Part shown: piece after piece, positions 35,716-45,225 of the stretch
Layout: every line of letters starts with the position of its first letter
How positions within the stretch are numbered: the stretch's first letter is position 1
Source: Gordonibacter sp034932485
GTDB lineage: Bacteria > Actinomycetota > Coriobacteriia > Coriobacteriales > Eggerthellaceae
NCBI GenBank assembly: GCA_034932485.1
Contig: JAYFOQ010000007.1
Location: 8,891 to 72,890 of the forward strand
Direction: 5' to 3'
DNA: 64,000 nt
Notes under the pieces: generated by a model
What the model was told of the DNA's origin: nothing
Databases searched by the model: none
What the model saw: only the letters and a program-made list of their open reading frames with translations
Program-made: the position numbers and the translations under genes

Positions 35716-37194
35716 TTATCTTTCGGCGTAGTTGAGCAGCTGCTCATCATGCTCGTGCAGCTTCTCGGGAGTCTCATGCCAGCATTGAGTTGGAGGTAAG
35801 CCCTCGATAGAATCTGCGACGAATACAGGATCTACACCACGCCTGCGCTGCTCGGAATAGTCGTCAAGTGCACGCAGCGCCCATTTACCCAAGAACAAGA
35901 TAGATACGATATTAATGAACGCCATGATGCCCATAACGATATCGGCGAAGTTCCACGCCAGATCAAAACTTGACTGCGCGCCGAGGAAAATGGCAATAAG
36001 ACAGGTCACGCGAAATGCATTCAGCAGCAAAGGGCTATCGTGAATGAATTTAATATTGCTCTCGGCATAAAAATAGTTGCCGATAAGACTCGAAAACGCA
36101 AAGGCAAAGATGGCAAACGTGATGAAATGAATGCCGAATTCTCCCACCGAAGCGTTTACCGCTTGCTGCACCAGTGGCATGCCATTCAAGCTGCCTGGGT
36201 CGCCATTAACGAAGAATACCAATACCATCATGGCTGAGCATGTGCAGATAACCAGAGTATCAATAAAAACCGAGAGTGTCTGCGCCAAGCCCTGTTTGCA
36301 GGGATGCGACACGCTTGCCGCAGCAGCGGCATTTGGTGCCGATCCCATACCGGCCTCGTTAGAGAACAGGCCTCGCTTTATACCAATAACCACCACCGAG
36401 CCTGCAAACCCGCCCGCAATAGACTGGAAGTCAAACGCCGAGGCAAAAACGAGCGAGAACACCGCCGGGATATCGCCGAGATGCGTTATGGTGACGAATA
36501 AGGCCAATGCAATATAAGCAAGAGCCATAATCGGCACGATGATAGACGATAGAAAGCTGACGCGATGTGTCCCACCGAAGATAACGAAAGCCGTAAGTGC
36601 CGACAGCACGATAGCGAGAGCAAGGGGAGCTTTCGTTTCAGTATAACCCGGAATGTAATATTCCAGCGCTGAGCTCATATTGTAGGACTGCAAAGCATTG
36701 AACCCATAGGCGAAACACACGATAAGCGCAAGGGCAAACACAATGCCCAGCCAGCGCTTTCCGATAGCCTGCTGAATATAATAGGCAGGACCACCACGGA
36801 ACTCGCCGTCTTTACCTCGCACCTTATACATCTGAGCCAGCGTAGACTCAACGAATGCTGACGCACCACCAATAAGTGCCATAAGCCACATCCAAAACAC
36901 GGCACCCGGCCCACCGAGGGCAATTGCCGTGGCGATACCCGCAATATTGCCCGTACCCACGCGGCTTGCCGTGGATACCATAAGCGCTTGAAACGCCGAC
37001 ACACTCTTACCGCCGGCGACGTGCTTCTTTTCTGTTAGTACCGTAAACATATCTTTAAGGTAGCGAAACTGCACACCTTTTGTACGAATGGTGAAATAGA
37101 TACCCGTACCCACCAGCAAGAACACTAAAACATACGTGTACATAAAATCATTGATGGTGCCCGTAATAGATACCAATAGGTCATTGAGAGTCAA
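35716..37194 (-). CDS. Amino acid:cation (AGCS, alanine/glycine) symporter
   Basis: A 492-residue membrane transporter with about 11 helices. Family signatures GTGNIAGIATAIALGGPGAVFWMW and the FSNEAGMGSAPNAAAAA region are clear. It imports alanine or glycine with sodium or protons. The likely start is TTG at 37194, 4-5 bases after AAAGGG; an ATG at 37236 in frame has no ribosome-binding site. No glycine riboswitch was recognised upstream. Single gene, between the gatB terminator and the small membrane protein. Confidence 0.9.
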   Translation of the reverse strand: MTLNDLLVSITGTINDFMYTYVLVFLLVGTGIYFTIRTKGVQFRYLKDMFTVLTEKKHVAGGKSVSAFQALMVSTASRVGTGNIAGIATAIALGGPGAVFWMWLMALIGGASAFVESTLAQMYKVRGKDGEFRGGPAYYIQQAIGKRWLGIVFALALIVCFAYGFNALQSYNMSSALEYYIPGYTETKAPLALAIVLSALTAFVIFGGTHRVSFLSSIIVPIMALAYIALALFVTITHLGDIPAVFSLVFASAFDFQSIAGGFAGSVVVIGIKRGLFSNEAGMGSAPNAAAAASVSHPCKQGLAQTLSVFIDTLVICTCSAMMVLVFFVNGDPGSLNGMPLVQQAVNASVGEFGIHFITFAIFAFAFSSLIGNYFYAESNIKFIHDSPLLLNAFRVTCLIAIFLGAQSSFDLAWNFADIVMGIMAFINIVSILFLGKWALRALDDYSEQRRRGVDPVFVADSIEGLPPTQCWHETPEKLHEHDEQLLNYAER

Positions 37195-37276
37195 AAGATC
37201 CCTTTCCTCGCTCAGGAAGACGTCGTAGCGCTGCATATTCTGATCAAGAATTCTTTCGCCGCTTCATCACTTGGGG

Positions 37277-37316
37277 GCAAAAAGAAAAGAGCGGCGGCAA
37301 AACAAGCCAACCGCTC
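37277..37316 (-). terminator. Intrinsic terminator of the gatCAB operon
   Basis: On the minus strand GAGCGG...CCGCTC with an inner GGC/GCC pairing is followed by TTTTCTTTTT, 12 bases after the gatB stop. Confidence 0.85.
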
Positions 37317-37327
37317 CACTACAGCAT

Positions 37328-38902
37328 CTAAGCGAGTTTTCGCTCCAGCAGCTCATTAATTACCTTCGGATTGCCCTGACCACGCATTTCCTTCATACAC
37401 TGACCCACGAAAAAGCCCATGAGACCAGTCTTTCCACCACGGTACTGCTCAACTTTATCGGGGTTGGAGGCAAGCACAGCATCGACAACCGCCTCGATAG
37501 CACCGGTGTCGGACACCTGCTCCATACCGCGCTCAGCCACAATTACAGAAGGATCTTTGTCCTCATCGAGAACGGCAGAGAACACCTCTTTAGCTTGCTT
37601 GGAAGAAATAACATCTTCAACCGTCATCTTCACCAACGCAACAGCACGCTCGGGCGTAAGAGAGGTATCCGCAAGAGCCGTACCCTCATGTGCATTTAGA
37701 TATGCGGTAATATCGTTAATAACCAGGTTCGCTGTCGGCTTCGCTAGCGTACTTGCTTGCTTGCCCGCAAACTCCATACAGGCTTCGAAGAAGTTAGCCG
37801 TTTCGCGATGCTCCACCAGATGACGTGCATCATATGCGGAAAGAGAGAATTCCTGTTCAAAGCGAGCAGCCCGTCTATCGGGCAATTCGGGCAGCTTCAC
37901 GCGCACGCTCTCAATAAATTCATCCGAAAGATTACACGGAGCGAGGTCGGGATCGGGGAACAAACGATAGTCGTCCGCCGTCTCTTTTACGCGCATGACA
38001 ATAGTACGCTTGGCTGACGGATCCCAGTGGCGCGTCTCTTGATATATCTGCCCACCTTCTTCCAGCACTTCAGCTTGACGACATATCTCGTATGCCAGAC
38101 CATCGTGCAGGTTCTTAAAGCTGTTCATGTTCTTCAGCTCGGTCTTTACGCCAAGGTGTTTGGCACCGCGCCGACGGAGGGACACGTTGCCATCGCAGCG
38201 TAGCGAGCCCTCCTCCATGGAACAGTTAGAGATATCTAACGCCAGATAAATCTGGCGTAGTTTCTGCATAAACAGGCGCGCCTCCTCGGGCGTGCGCAAG
38301 TCGGGCTCGGTTACCAACTCAATAAGCGGCGTGCCACAGCGGTTGTAGTCTACCAACGAGTGGGTAGCACCCGCAATGCGCCCCTCGGAGCCACCAAGGT
38401 GGTTCATCTTGCCGGCATCCTCTTCCATATGAATGCGCGTTATACCCACGTGCGCCACGTAGCCCGCATCCGTACAGGTAGCATTGCCGTCTACCTCGCC
38501 CGCCTTCAAAGACGCCGCCGTAATACGTTCCTTAGCGGCAGCGCCGTCCACCGCCAAATCGAGATGTCCTCGCATGCAAAACGCGACAGGACCTTGAGTG
38601 GTCTGGAAGTTCTTCGTCATATCGGGATACGTGTAATTCTTACGATAGAACATCGAGCGTTTCTCGATATCGCAATTCGTAGCAAGTCCAGCCAGCACAA
38701 TGGACTCAATGGCGGCGCGGTTAGGTACGGGTAAGGCACCCGGCATTCCCAAGCAGATGGGGCAGGTATGCGTGTTCGGTGCGGCACCAAATTCCAGCTT
38801 ACAGCCGCAAAACATCTTCGAATTGAGGGTAGTAAGCTCGGTGTGCACCTCAAGGCCAATTACCGCTTCCCAATCTTGCAAAACCTCTTCAAGCTTTCTC
38901 AC
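37328..38902 (-). CDS. gatB: Asp/Glu-tRNA amidotransferase subunit B
   Basis: A 524-residue subunit that activates misacylated Glu-tRNA-Gln or Asp-tRNA-Asn with ATP and receives ammonia from GatA. IGLEVHTELTTLNSKMFCGC at the N-terminus, the zinc-type Cys pair (CPICLGMPG) and a C-terminal YqeY-like tail domain are present. GTG start, 2 bases after the gatA stop. Confidence 0.97.
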   Translation of the reverse strand: MRKLEEVLQDWEAVIGLEVHTELTTLNSKMFCGCKLEFGAAPNTHTCPICLGMPGALPVPNRAAIESIVLAGLATNCDIEKRSMFYRKNYTYPDMTKNFQTTQGPVAFCMRGHLDLAVDGAAAKERITAASLKAGEVDGNATCTDAGYVAHVGITRIHMEEDAGKMNHLGGSEGRIAGATHSLVDYNRCGTPLIELVTEPDLRTPEEARLFMQKLRQIYLALDISNCSMEEGSLRCDGNVSLRRRGAKHLGVKTELKNMNSFKNLHDGLAYEICRQAEVLEEGGQIYQETRHWDPSAKRTIVMRVKETADDYRLFPDPDLAPCNLSDEFIESVRVKLPELPDRRAARFEQEFSLSAYDARHLVEHRETANFFEACMEFAGKQASTLAKPTANLVINDITAYLNAHEGTALADTSLTPERAVALVKMTVEDVISSKQAKEVFSAVLDEDKDPSVIVAERGMEQVSDTGAIEAVVDAVLASNPDKVEQYRGGKTGLMGFFVGQCMKEMRGQGNPKVINELLERKLA

Positions 38903-38904
38903 GG

Positions 38905-40401
38905 CTATTCACCGGCCTTTCCGTCAGTGAAATCGGGCGCGACCGGAGCAGGACCATATACGGTTTCCAGCGCAGCAGCCACACGCAGCATATTCTCATC
39001 TTTGAATGCTGGAGAAATAAGCTGCACACCTATCGGCAAGTGAGTATCGGCGCCAAGACCCACTGGCATACTCAGTCCACCGTTACCAGCAATATTAATA
39101 GATACGGTAAACATATCGGAAAGATACATCTCGGTGGGATCGGATACCTCACCGAATTTGAACGCCGTACGCGGTGAAACCGGGGCAATGATGCAATCGA
39201 CTTGCTCGTAAGCGCGAACGTAATCCTCCGTGATAAGTGTACGTACTTGCTGCGCCGGGTAGTAATACGTGTCATAGACGCCCGCAGATAGCAGGTAGCT
39301 GCCTAGCATAATGCGCCGACGCGTCTCAGGACCGAAGCCTATTTCTCGACTGGCAGCATACTGACTGTTTAAATCTTTACAGCCTGCCGCACGATAACCA
39401 TAGCGCACCGAATCGAAACGAGCCATATTCGAGAACGCCTCACAGGGGCCTAGCACGTAGTAGGCACTCATGGCAGCCTGCGCGTTAGGAAGGTCCACTT
39501 CCACAATTTCCGCACCCAGCTGGCGCAAATGCTCGACGGATTCCTCAACCTTCGCTTTAACTTCAGCTGTCAAGCCAGGAGCTTCCATGAACGACGGCAC
39601 AACACCAATACGCATACCACGCACGCCATCATTCAAATTGGCGGTAAAGTCGGTTTCAATAATCTGACTTGTACAGTCGCGCGCATCTCGGCCAGCGATA
39701 GCATTCATGACCAATGCCGCATCTTCTACCGAACGTGTAAACGGGCCTACCTGATCAAGGGAACTACCGAAAGCCACCACACCATAGCGGCTAACCACGC
39801 CATAGGTAGGTTTCACTGCCACCGTACCGCAGAAGCTACCGGGCTGACGGATGGAGCCACCAGTATCGGAACCAAGCGTAAGGGTTGCCATACCCGCAGC
39901 CACCGCCGCCGCGCTACCACCCGAAGAACCACCAGGAACACGAGAGCAATCCCATGGGTTTTTGGTTGGACCGAATGCGCTTGTCTCGGTTGAGCTACCA
40001 AACGCGAACTCGTCCATGTTCAGCTTGCCAAGCGGGATACCACCAGCCGCGATAGTGCGCTCAACGCACGTAGCCGTGTAGGGTGACACATAGTTTTCTA
40101 ACATCTTTGATGAACAGGTGGTATGAGTGCCCAGCAGGTTCATATTATCTTTAAATGCTACGGGAGCGCCCGCAAGCGGACCCATTTCACTCAAGGTGCC
40201 TGCTGCGATAGCCTCGTCCAAACGAGCAGCCGCCTCAAGCGCCAAGGCCTCAGTCGTCTCAAGAAACGCATGCACCTCGCTATTGAGGGCATTTACGCGC
40301 TCAAGCGATGAAAGAGCGACTTCTCGAGCAGAGAACTCCTTTGAAGCGAGACCCTCACGCACTGCACGAACGCTCATGGCGGCAAAAACGGGAGCAGTCA
40401 T
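38905..40401 (-). CDS. gatA: Asp/Glu-tRNA amidotransferase subunit A
   Basis: A 498-residue amidase releasing ammonia from glutamine. The Ser-Ser-Lys triad is visible: Lys in VAFKDNMNL, first Ser in GGSSGGSAAAVAAG and nucleophile Ser in SDTGGSIRQPGSF. It overlaps the gatC stop by one base. Confidence 0.97.
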   Translation of the reverse strand: MTAPVFAAMSVRAVREGLASKEFSAREVALSSLERVNALNSEVHAFLETTEALALEAAARLDEAIAAGTLSEMGPLAGAPVAFKDNMNLLGTHTTCSSKMLENYVSPYTATCVERTIAAGGIPLGKLNMDEFAFGSSTETSAFGPTKNPWDCSRVPGGSSGGSAAAVAAGMATLTLGSDTGGSIRQPGSFCGTVAVKPTYGVVSRYGVVAFGSSLDQVGPFTRSVEDAALVMNAIAGRDARDCTSQIIETDFTANLNDGVRGMRIGVVPSFMEAPGLTAEVKAKVEESVEHLRQLGAEIVEVDLPNAQAAMSAYYVLGPCEAFSNMARFDSVRYGYRAAGCKDLNSQYAASREIGFGPETRRRIMLGSYLLSAGVYDTYYYPAQQVRTLITEDYVRAYEQVDCIIAPVSPRTAFKFGEVSDPTEMYLSDMFTVSINIAGNGGLSMPVGLGADTHLPIGVQLISPAFKDENMLRVAAALETVYGPAPVAPDFTDGKAGE

Positions 40402-40712
40402 TAGCGATCGCCCCCCTCTCCCAAAATAGAAGGAATGAGAAAGCAGCCATCCTGGCTCGCAGGTGCGTTTGAAAGTGCCTCATCCTGAGAGAAGCCTTCT
40501 TCTATAACGTCATCACGCATGACGTTTGACAAGCCCCCAATAGGATGGAACGTGGGTTCCACATTCGTAAGGTTGTACTCCGTAATGGGCTTAAGACTTT
40601 CAATGATGGCGTTGAGGTCAACTGTCATCTGGACAATTTCTTCATCCGCAAGCCCAATGCACGTATATTCCGCGATATCGCGCACATCATGTTCGGTAAG
40701 ATGCTGATTCAT
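40401..40712 (-). CDS. gatC: Asp/Glu-tRNA amidotransferase subunit C
   Basis: A 103-residue subunit that stabilises GatA and clamps GatB. The N-terminal helices (LTEHDVRDIAEYTCIGLADEE) and the NVEPTFHPIG belt segment are typical. ATG 40712 follows GAAGGGAAG at a rather long distance. First gene of gatCAB. The 259-base gap upstream to 40972 shows no clear promoter. Confidence 0.93.
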   Translation of the reverse strand: MNQHLTEHDVRDIAEYTCIGLADEEIVQMTVDLNAIIESLKPITEYNLTNVEPTFHPIGGLSNVMRDDVIEEGFSQDEALSNAPASQDGCFLIPSILGEGGDR

Positions 40713-40971
40713 GGGGTCGTTTCTTCCCTTCTCGTTTTCACGCATCGGCGCCACAAGTGCTCAGACAGTCCTAAGAGATCGACCGACCCTCAAGCAAACG
40801 GAGAGCCGAACCGATAGGTGCAGGCACACGTAGAACCAATGGTGGTAAGTGAAAACATAACCCGCCCATGATAACAAAACCGCAGCCCGCACGTATGCTC
40901 ATATGAAAACCCGCGGACGATTAATGGGAAAAGAAAGCTGGACGGAAGCGATCGACCCAAGTACGCCCACA

Positions 40972-41328
40972 TCACAGCCCAAACGAATACACTATAATGC
41001 CCAACATGATTACCGCAAGAGCAGCCAGTTTCTTCTTCCCCAGCTTCTCCTTAAACAGCACCACACCGAATACCGTAACGTATACATAGCTGGTGGCTTC
41101 CAGTATGGGTCCCATAGACAGGGGAATACCTTTGAACGCTATAACGAGAAGTAAGGTTGAAATAAGCATGAGAGCGTAACCGCCAATAACTAGCGGGTTT
41201 ACATATTCCTGCAAAAAGCTACCATGCTCGCGCAAAGCCTCCTTTTTAAGGAACACCTGTGCAATCGAGCTAACAAGCACCCCAAACGCTCCAATTCCTA
41301 TGAAAGGCAACATCTCAGCGAACGGCAC
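40972..41328 (-). CDS. Small EamA/SMR-type transporter (ArnE-like half)
   Basis: A 118-residue protein with four membrane helices, the size of ArnE/EmrE-type small multidrug resistance proteins. The overlapping upstream gene encodes a second such protein, and heterodimeric SMR pairs ArnE/ArnF flip undecaprenyl-phosphate-amino-sugar across the membrane. Context (ArnC-like transferase, WecE, YfhO) suggests the same here, with this protein as one half. GTG start after GGAGGAG; last gene of the glycan cluster. Confidence 0.8.
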   Translation of the reverse strand: MPFAEMLPFIGIGAFGVLVSSIAQVFLKKEALREHGSFLQEYVNPLVIGGYALMLISTLLLVIAFKGIPLSMGPILEATSYVYVTVFGVVLFKEKLGKKKLAALAVIMLGIIVYSFGL

Positions 41329-41803
41329 GGCCGCACTCCTCCCTACCCGGAACAGCGGGTTGCTGGGTGCCTACCGAAATCTCTTCCGCCTGCTGTTCTG
41401 CGTCGGAATGGTTCACATTCTGCGCCCGCTCGAAATTACGACGTTCTTCATTATCTGCGCGCGAGAATAAAACAACACCAGCGACAACAATGCCCGCTCC
41501 TATTACCTTAAGCGGTGTTAGCTCCTCCTGAAAGAACAACACGCCCCAAACAAGACCCCAAAATACGGTAATAGCTTTGTTGGCGAAAGCGGTGGTAAGG
41601 GGCAACCGTTTGATAAGCTGCTGCCAGCCTATAGCGTACACAAACAGCACCAACAAAACCCCACCATAGCAGAGAAAGAATCTCGCATCGGTAAAGGAAA
41701 AGCCAGCAGCAGCCTTACCGAACAGGTCGGTAAGGGAGTACAGAACCAATAGCAAGTGCAGTGATATAAATGATCCTATTTTCGTATTGTTAGCCGAACT
41801 CAC
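41315..41803 (-). CDS. Small EamA/SMR-type transporter (ArnF-like half)
   Basis: A 162-residue protein with four helices in the first ~115 residues and a hydrophilic charged tail (NEERRNFERAQNVNH). Its size and tight overlap with the next SMR gene suggest a heterodimeric flippase. GTG start overlaps the wecE-type stop (GTGA), indicating translational coupling. Alternative: half of a drug/metabolite exporter. Confidence 0.8.
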   Translation of the reverse strand: MSSANNTKIGSFISLHLLLVLYSLTDLFGKAAAGFSFTDARFFLCYGGVLLVLFVYAIGWQQLIKRLPLTTAFANKAITVFWGLVWGVLFFQEELTPLKVIGAGIVVAGVVLFSRADNEERRNFERAQNVNHSDAEQQAEEISVGTQQPAVPGREECGRAVR

Positions 41804-42954
41804 CGCACGCTCGAATCAAAAAACGAACGCATAGCATCGATAACCGTTCGACGATACTCTTCAGAAAGCCCGTGATAGAGAGGAAGTCTCACTAGGCGCT
41901 CGCTCTCTTTGGTGGTAAAACAATCTTCTCCTGCGAAGCGGCCAAATTTTTTGCCAGCTGGGGCCGAATGAAGCGGAATGTAATGAAAGACGCACTGCAC
42001 ACCCGCTTGACGCATATGGGCGATGAAAGCGGTGCGCTCTTCCATATCGCGACACTTGAGGTAGAACATATGCGCGTTGTGGGTACAGTGCTGGGGAATA
42101 GTTGGCAACTCCACCAGGCCTGCATCAGCAAATGGCTCGAAAGAAGCGTAGTAGGCGTTCCAAGTTGCCATACGATTATCAAGAATATCGTCTGCCGTTT
42201 CAAGCTGCGCCCAAAGGTAGGCAGCGTTTAGGTCGCTTGGAAGATAACTGGAGCCGTAATCTACCCAGGTGTATTTATCCACCTGACCTCGGAAGAAACG
42301 CGAACGGTCAGTGCCCTTCTCACGTAGAATCTCGGCAGCTTCGTTGTCGGACGCATCCCGAAGAAGCAGTGCGCCACCCTCCCCCATGGAATAATTTTTC
42401 GTTTCATGGAAGGAAAAGCAGCCAAAACGACCCATAGTACCGAGGGGAACACCTCGATAGGTACTCATAACCCCCTGGGCAGCATCTTCCACCAAAACAA
42501 GGTTGTGACGATTGGCAATATCAACGAGTACATCCATCTCGCAGGAAACGCCCGCGTAATGCACTACGCAGATTGCCTTCGTCCGAGAAGTGATGGCTGC
42601 CTCAACCAGGTTCTCATCGATATTCATGGTGTCGGGACGTACATCGACAAACACCAATTTTGCCCCGGCAAGTACAAAGGCCGTAGCAGTGGATGAAAAG
42701 GTGTAGCTGGGTAGAATAACTTCGTCTCCGGGCTGCAAACCACACATGAGTGCTGACATTTCAAGAGCAGCGGTACCACTTGTGGTCAGGAGAACCTTCT
42801 GGGCATCGAAGCGCTCCTCCATCCATCTGTTACACCGCTTGGTGAACGGGCCATCGCCGCACACCTGCCCACTTTCTATAGCCTGCTGCAAATAGGCATA
42901 AGCAGAAGCCACCCGCGGCGGCTCGTTAAAAGTAATGAAAGACTGCTCGCTCAT
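41800..42954 (-). CDS. wecE: dTDP-4-amino-4,6-dideoxygalactose transaminase
   Basis: A 384-residue DegT/DnrJ/EryC1-family PLP enzyme. Strong resemblance to RffA/WecE is visible through the protein: SGQVCGDGPFTKRC, FVDVRPDTMNIDE, VHYAGVSCEMD, VEDAAQGVMSTY and the PLP Lys in SFHETKNYS. It aminates dTDP-4-keto-6-deoxyglucose, made by RfbA and RfbB encoded upstream, to dTDP-Fuc4N. The start overlaps the decarboxylase stop (ATGA). Confidence 0.92.
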   Translation of the reverse strand: MSEQSFITFNEPPRVASAYAYLQQAIESGQVCGDGPFTKRCNRWMEERFDAQKVLLTTSGTAALEMSALMCGLQPGDEVILPSYTFSSTATAFVLAGAKLVFVDVRPDTMNIDENLVEAAITSRTKAICVVHYAGVSCEMDVLVDIANRHNLVLVEDAAQGVMSTYRGVPLGTMGRFGCFSFHETKNYSMGEGGALLLRDASDNEAAEILREKGTDRSRFFRGQVDKYTWVDYGSSYLPSDLNAAYLWAQLETADDILDNRMATWNAYYASFEPFADAGLVELPTIPQHCTHNAHMFYLKCRDMEERTAFIAHMRQAGVQCVFHYIPLHSAPAGKKFGRFAGEDCFTTKESERLVRLPLYHGLSEEYRRTVIDAMRSFFDSSVR

Positions 42955-44237
42955 AGACGACTCCCGTCGTTTGGAGTTTTTGAAGCGGAGAAGAGAAGGC
43001 CACGCCTACCGTCCACGCAACGGTAATCTCCCCGCGCGTCGCATGCGTAGGTTGCAGGAGCTCTCTCGATAAAGAACCCCGGGGTAAAAGACATTGAGTA
43101 GGCACCCGCATTAGCCACAACAACAAGATCGCCCTCTTCAAGCCGAGGCTCGTCTTTAAGTACACACAGACGATCGCTCTCCATGCAAGTGTATCCGCAG
43201 AGTACCTGTTTGGCAACTTTGTCGCGGCAGTAATTACCATCGTGCGGCACAAGACGATGTGCGTAGGAGGTCTTCTTCATTTCGTGATCGATGTTAATTC
43301 GCGACAACTCAGATGTTACAAAACGCCCGTATCCCGTATCCTTCGCATCGACCACGCGCCCCACGTAGCTTCCTGGCGTACACACCACAGCACCGCCTGG
43401 CTCGAAGATAACACTCGTGCACAAAGGGTCGAAAGCGGGACGAAGTTCATCGGCGATCGCCTCAGCGTATGCTTCATAGGCCCCAACGTTGTGTGATCCA
43501 CCTCCGAAGAAGCCTCCACCTATGTCTATAAAGTCAAGCTCTAGGCAAAATTCCCGAGCAATCTGTACCGCGTGACGGGCAAGGGTGCGATACGCTTCAA
43601 GCGAGCGACTGTAGGTAGTTACATGCATATGGAGACCAGCAATGCGTACGTAGGGACTAAGTGCCTGTACAGCTTTAATAGCCAAAGCCAGCTCACCGTT
43701 CTCCAGGCAATAGCCGAAGCGTCCACCATTCTTACCGCTGGTGGTTTGCCCCGGACAAAAGTGCTCCAAATCAATATTCACGCGCAGCCCTACCGCAAAC
43801 GCAGCAATACGAGTATCTACACCTTTCGATTCTGCCGCGAGTTCAGCAAGCCACCTAAGCTCGCGAGCCGAGTCCAGATTAACAATACTTCCCGCGCGAA
43901 GGGCACGGCGAAAGCACTCTCTTCCCTTAATGGGTCCGTTGAATACGATGTTCTCTGGTTTGCAGCCACAGGCAAGGGCAAGCTCATATTCCTGATCGGA
44001 GACCACCTCAGCCCAACAACCACACCCGAGTGCCGATTCGATTATCCAAGGGTGAGGATTGGTTTTGACTGAATAGGCAAGGTGAGCGTTTCCCTCCCAT
44101 GCGTTTTGCATAGCTTGCTGAAACTTCGTGAAGTTCGCACGCAGTTCTTCTTCGTCAAAAACGAAACAAGGTGTTTCCAACTCGAAAAGACGGGATTCTT
44201 CCACAGCCCCCTGAAGTGTCTGGCTATTTTTCGACAT
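42951..44237 (-). CDS. PLP-dependent (fold III) amino-acid decarboxylase
   Basis: A 428-residue member of the Orn/Lys/Arg/DAP decarboxylase 2 family. The PLP Lys is in AYSVKTNPHPW (near residue 57), the phosphate-binding region reads DIGGGFFGGG, and the dimer-interface catalytic elements are CGYTCMESD and NAGAYSMSFTPGFF. Family members remove CO2 from DAP, ornithine, lysine or carrier-bound acids; this one lies inside a glycan cluster next to an ATP-grasp gene, so it is unlikely to be the housekeeping lysA. AAGGGG precedes ATG 44237; it overlaps the GT2 gene by 14 bases. Confidence 0.85.
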   Translation of the reverse strand: MSKNSQTLQGAVEESRLFELETPCFVFDEEELRANFTKFQQAMQNAWEGNAHLAYSVKTNPHPWIIESALGCGCWAEVVSDQEYELALACGCKPENIVFNGPIKGRECFRRALRAGSIVNLDSARELRWLAELAAESKGVDTRIAAFAVGLRVNIDLEHFCPGQTTSGKNGGRFGYCLENGELALAIKAVQALSPYVRIAGLHMHVTTYSRSLEAYRTLARHAVQIAREFCLELDFIDIGGGFFGGGSHNVGAYEAYAEAIADELRPAFDPLCTSVIFEPGGAVVCTPGSYVGRVVDAKDTGYGRFVTSELSRINIDHEMKKTSYAHRLVPHDGNYCRDKVAKQVLCGYTCMESDRLCVLKDEPRLEEGDLVVVANAGAYSMSFTPGFFIERAPATYACDARGDYRCVDGRRGLLFSASKTPNDGSRL

Positions 44238-45180
44238 GAAAGCACCCCTTGTTTTCGGCTCCCGAACACTGCATGCGCGTCCTAACAATGAACTGAGGAT
44301 TCTTGTTCACTGTCATAAAAAGACGCCCTACGTATTCGCCCAGAAAGCCCATAAACATCAAAATGACCCCGGAGCATACCAAAATCGTTACCATGGTGGA
44401 AGCCCAGCCAAGTTGCATACTAGGATCGAAGATGCGCTCAATGAAGAGGCTGATGGCACCCACCAGCCCAGCGCCACCCATCAGTACACCTAAAACAGAG
44501 GCTATGCGCAGGGGTGTGACGGAGAAGTTAAGGATGGTCGACCACAGACGCAGTAAGCTTTTAAGCGTGTAACCCGAATTACCCTCCTGACGATCAAAAT
44601 GCTCCACCTCCACATTCGCCATGCGATCGGTCGTCCGAAAGATAAGCCCTTGTATATACACTGAAGAGCTCGCATAATGCAGCACCTCATCACGTACGCA
44701 TGCGCGCATGATCAAAAAATTACTATCAGTAATTCCTTTAGGGCAGCCGGCGAGCATTCTGATGGTAAACATCGCAAAACGTGACCCTAGGCGCCTGAAT
44801 AAACTCTCCTTGTGAACACGAAATTTGGCGAACACCACATCCACCTCATCTTGCAACCCTTCAATAAGAGCAAGACATTGGGAGGGATGCGTCTGCATGT
44901 CATCGTCCATAAGCAACACGGCATCGCCTGTGGTCTCATAGAGCCCCGCCATAATGGCGTTATGCTGTCCAAAATTGCGCATAAGATCAATACCCTTGAT
45001 ATGGGCATCTTCCTCACATAGCTCCACAATAGTCTGAAACGTTTTGTCACGCGACCCGTCGTTCACTAGCACAAACTCATAGTCATACCCGCTTAAAACC
45101 AGTTCATTGCGCGTCTGTAAGACCACGTCAGCTATAACCTTTTCGGAATAGTAACAGGGTATAACAACCGATATTTTCAT
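44224..45180 (-). CDS. ArnC/GtrB-like undecaprenyl-phosphate glycosyltransferase (GT2)
   Basis: A 318-residue GT2 enzyme. The GT-A domain has VIPCYYSE, NDGSRDKT, RNFGQHNAIMAGL and the metal-binding DDDMQTHP. Two C-terminal membrane helices (about 230-255 and 265-290) and GFLGEYVGRLFMTVNKNPQF are characteristic of ArnC/GtrB/CsbB, which transfer one sugar from a nucleotide donor to undecaprenyl phosphate at the inner membrane face. In this cluster the donor is probably dTDP-Fuc4N or a modified form. AGGAAG lies just before ATG 45180. Confidence 0.9.
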   Translation of the reverse strand: MKISVVIPCYYSEKVIADVVLQTRNELVLSGYDYEFVLVNDGSRDKTFQTIVELCEEDAHIKGIDLMRNFGQHNAIMAGLYETTGDAVLLMDDDMQTHPSQCLALIEGLQDEVDVVFAKFRVHKESLFRRLGSRFAMFTIRMLAGCPKGITDSNFLIMRACVRDEVLHYASSSVYIQGLIFRTTDRMANVEVEHFDRQEGNSGYTLKSLLRLWSTILNFSVTPLRIASVLGVLMGGAGLVGAISLFIERIFDPSMQLGWASTMVTILVCSGVILMFMGFLGEYVGRLFMTVNKNPQFIVRTRMQCSGAENKGCFHVEK

Positions 45181-45225
45181 AAACTTCCTCGCCTTGCCTA
45201 AGCATTGATGCAGTGTGTACGACAC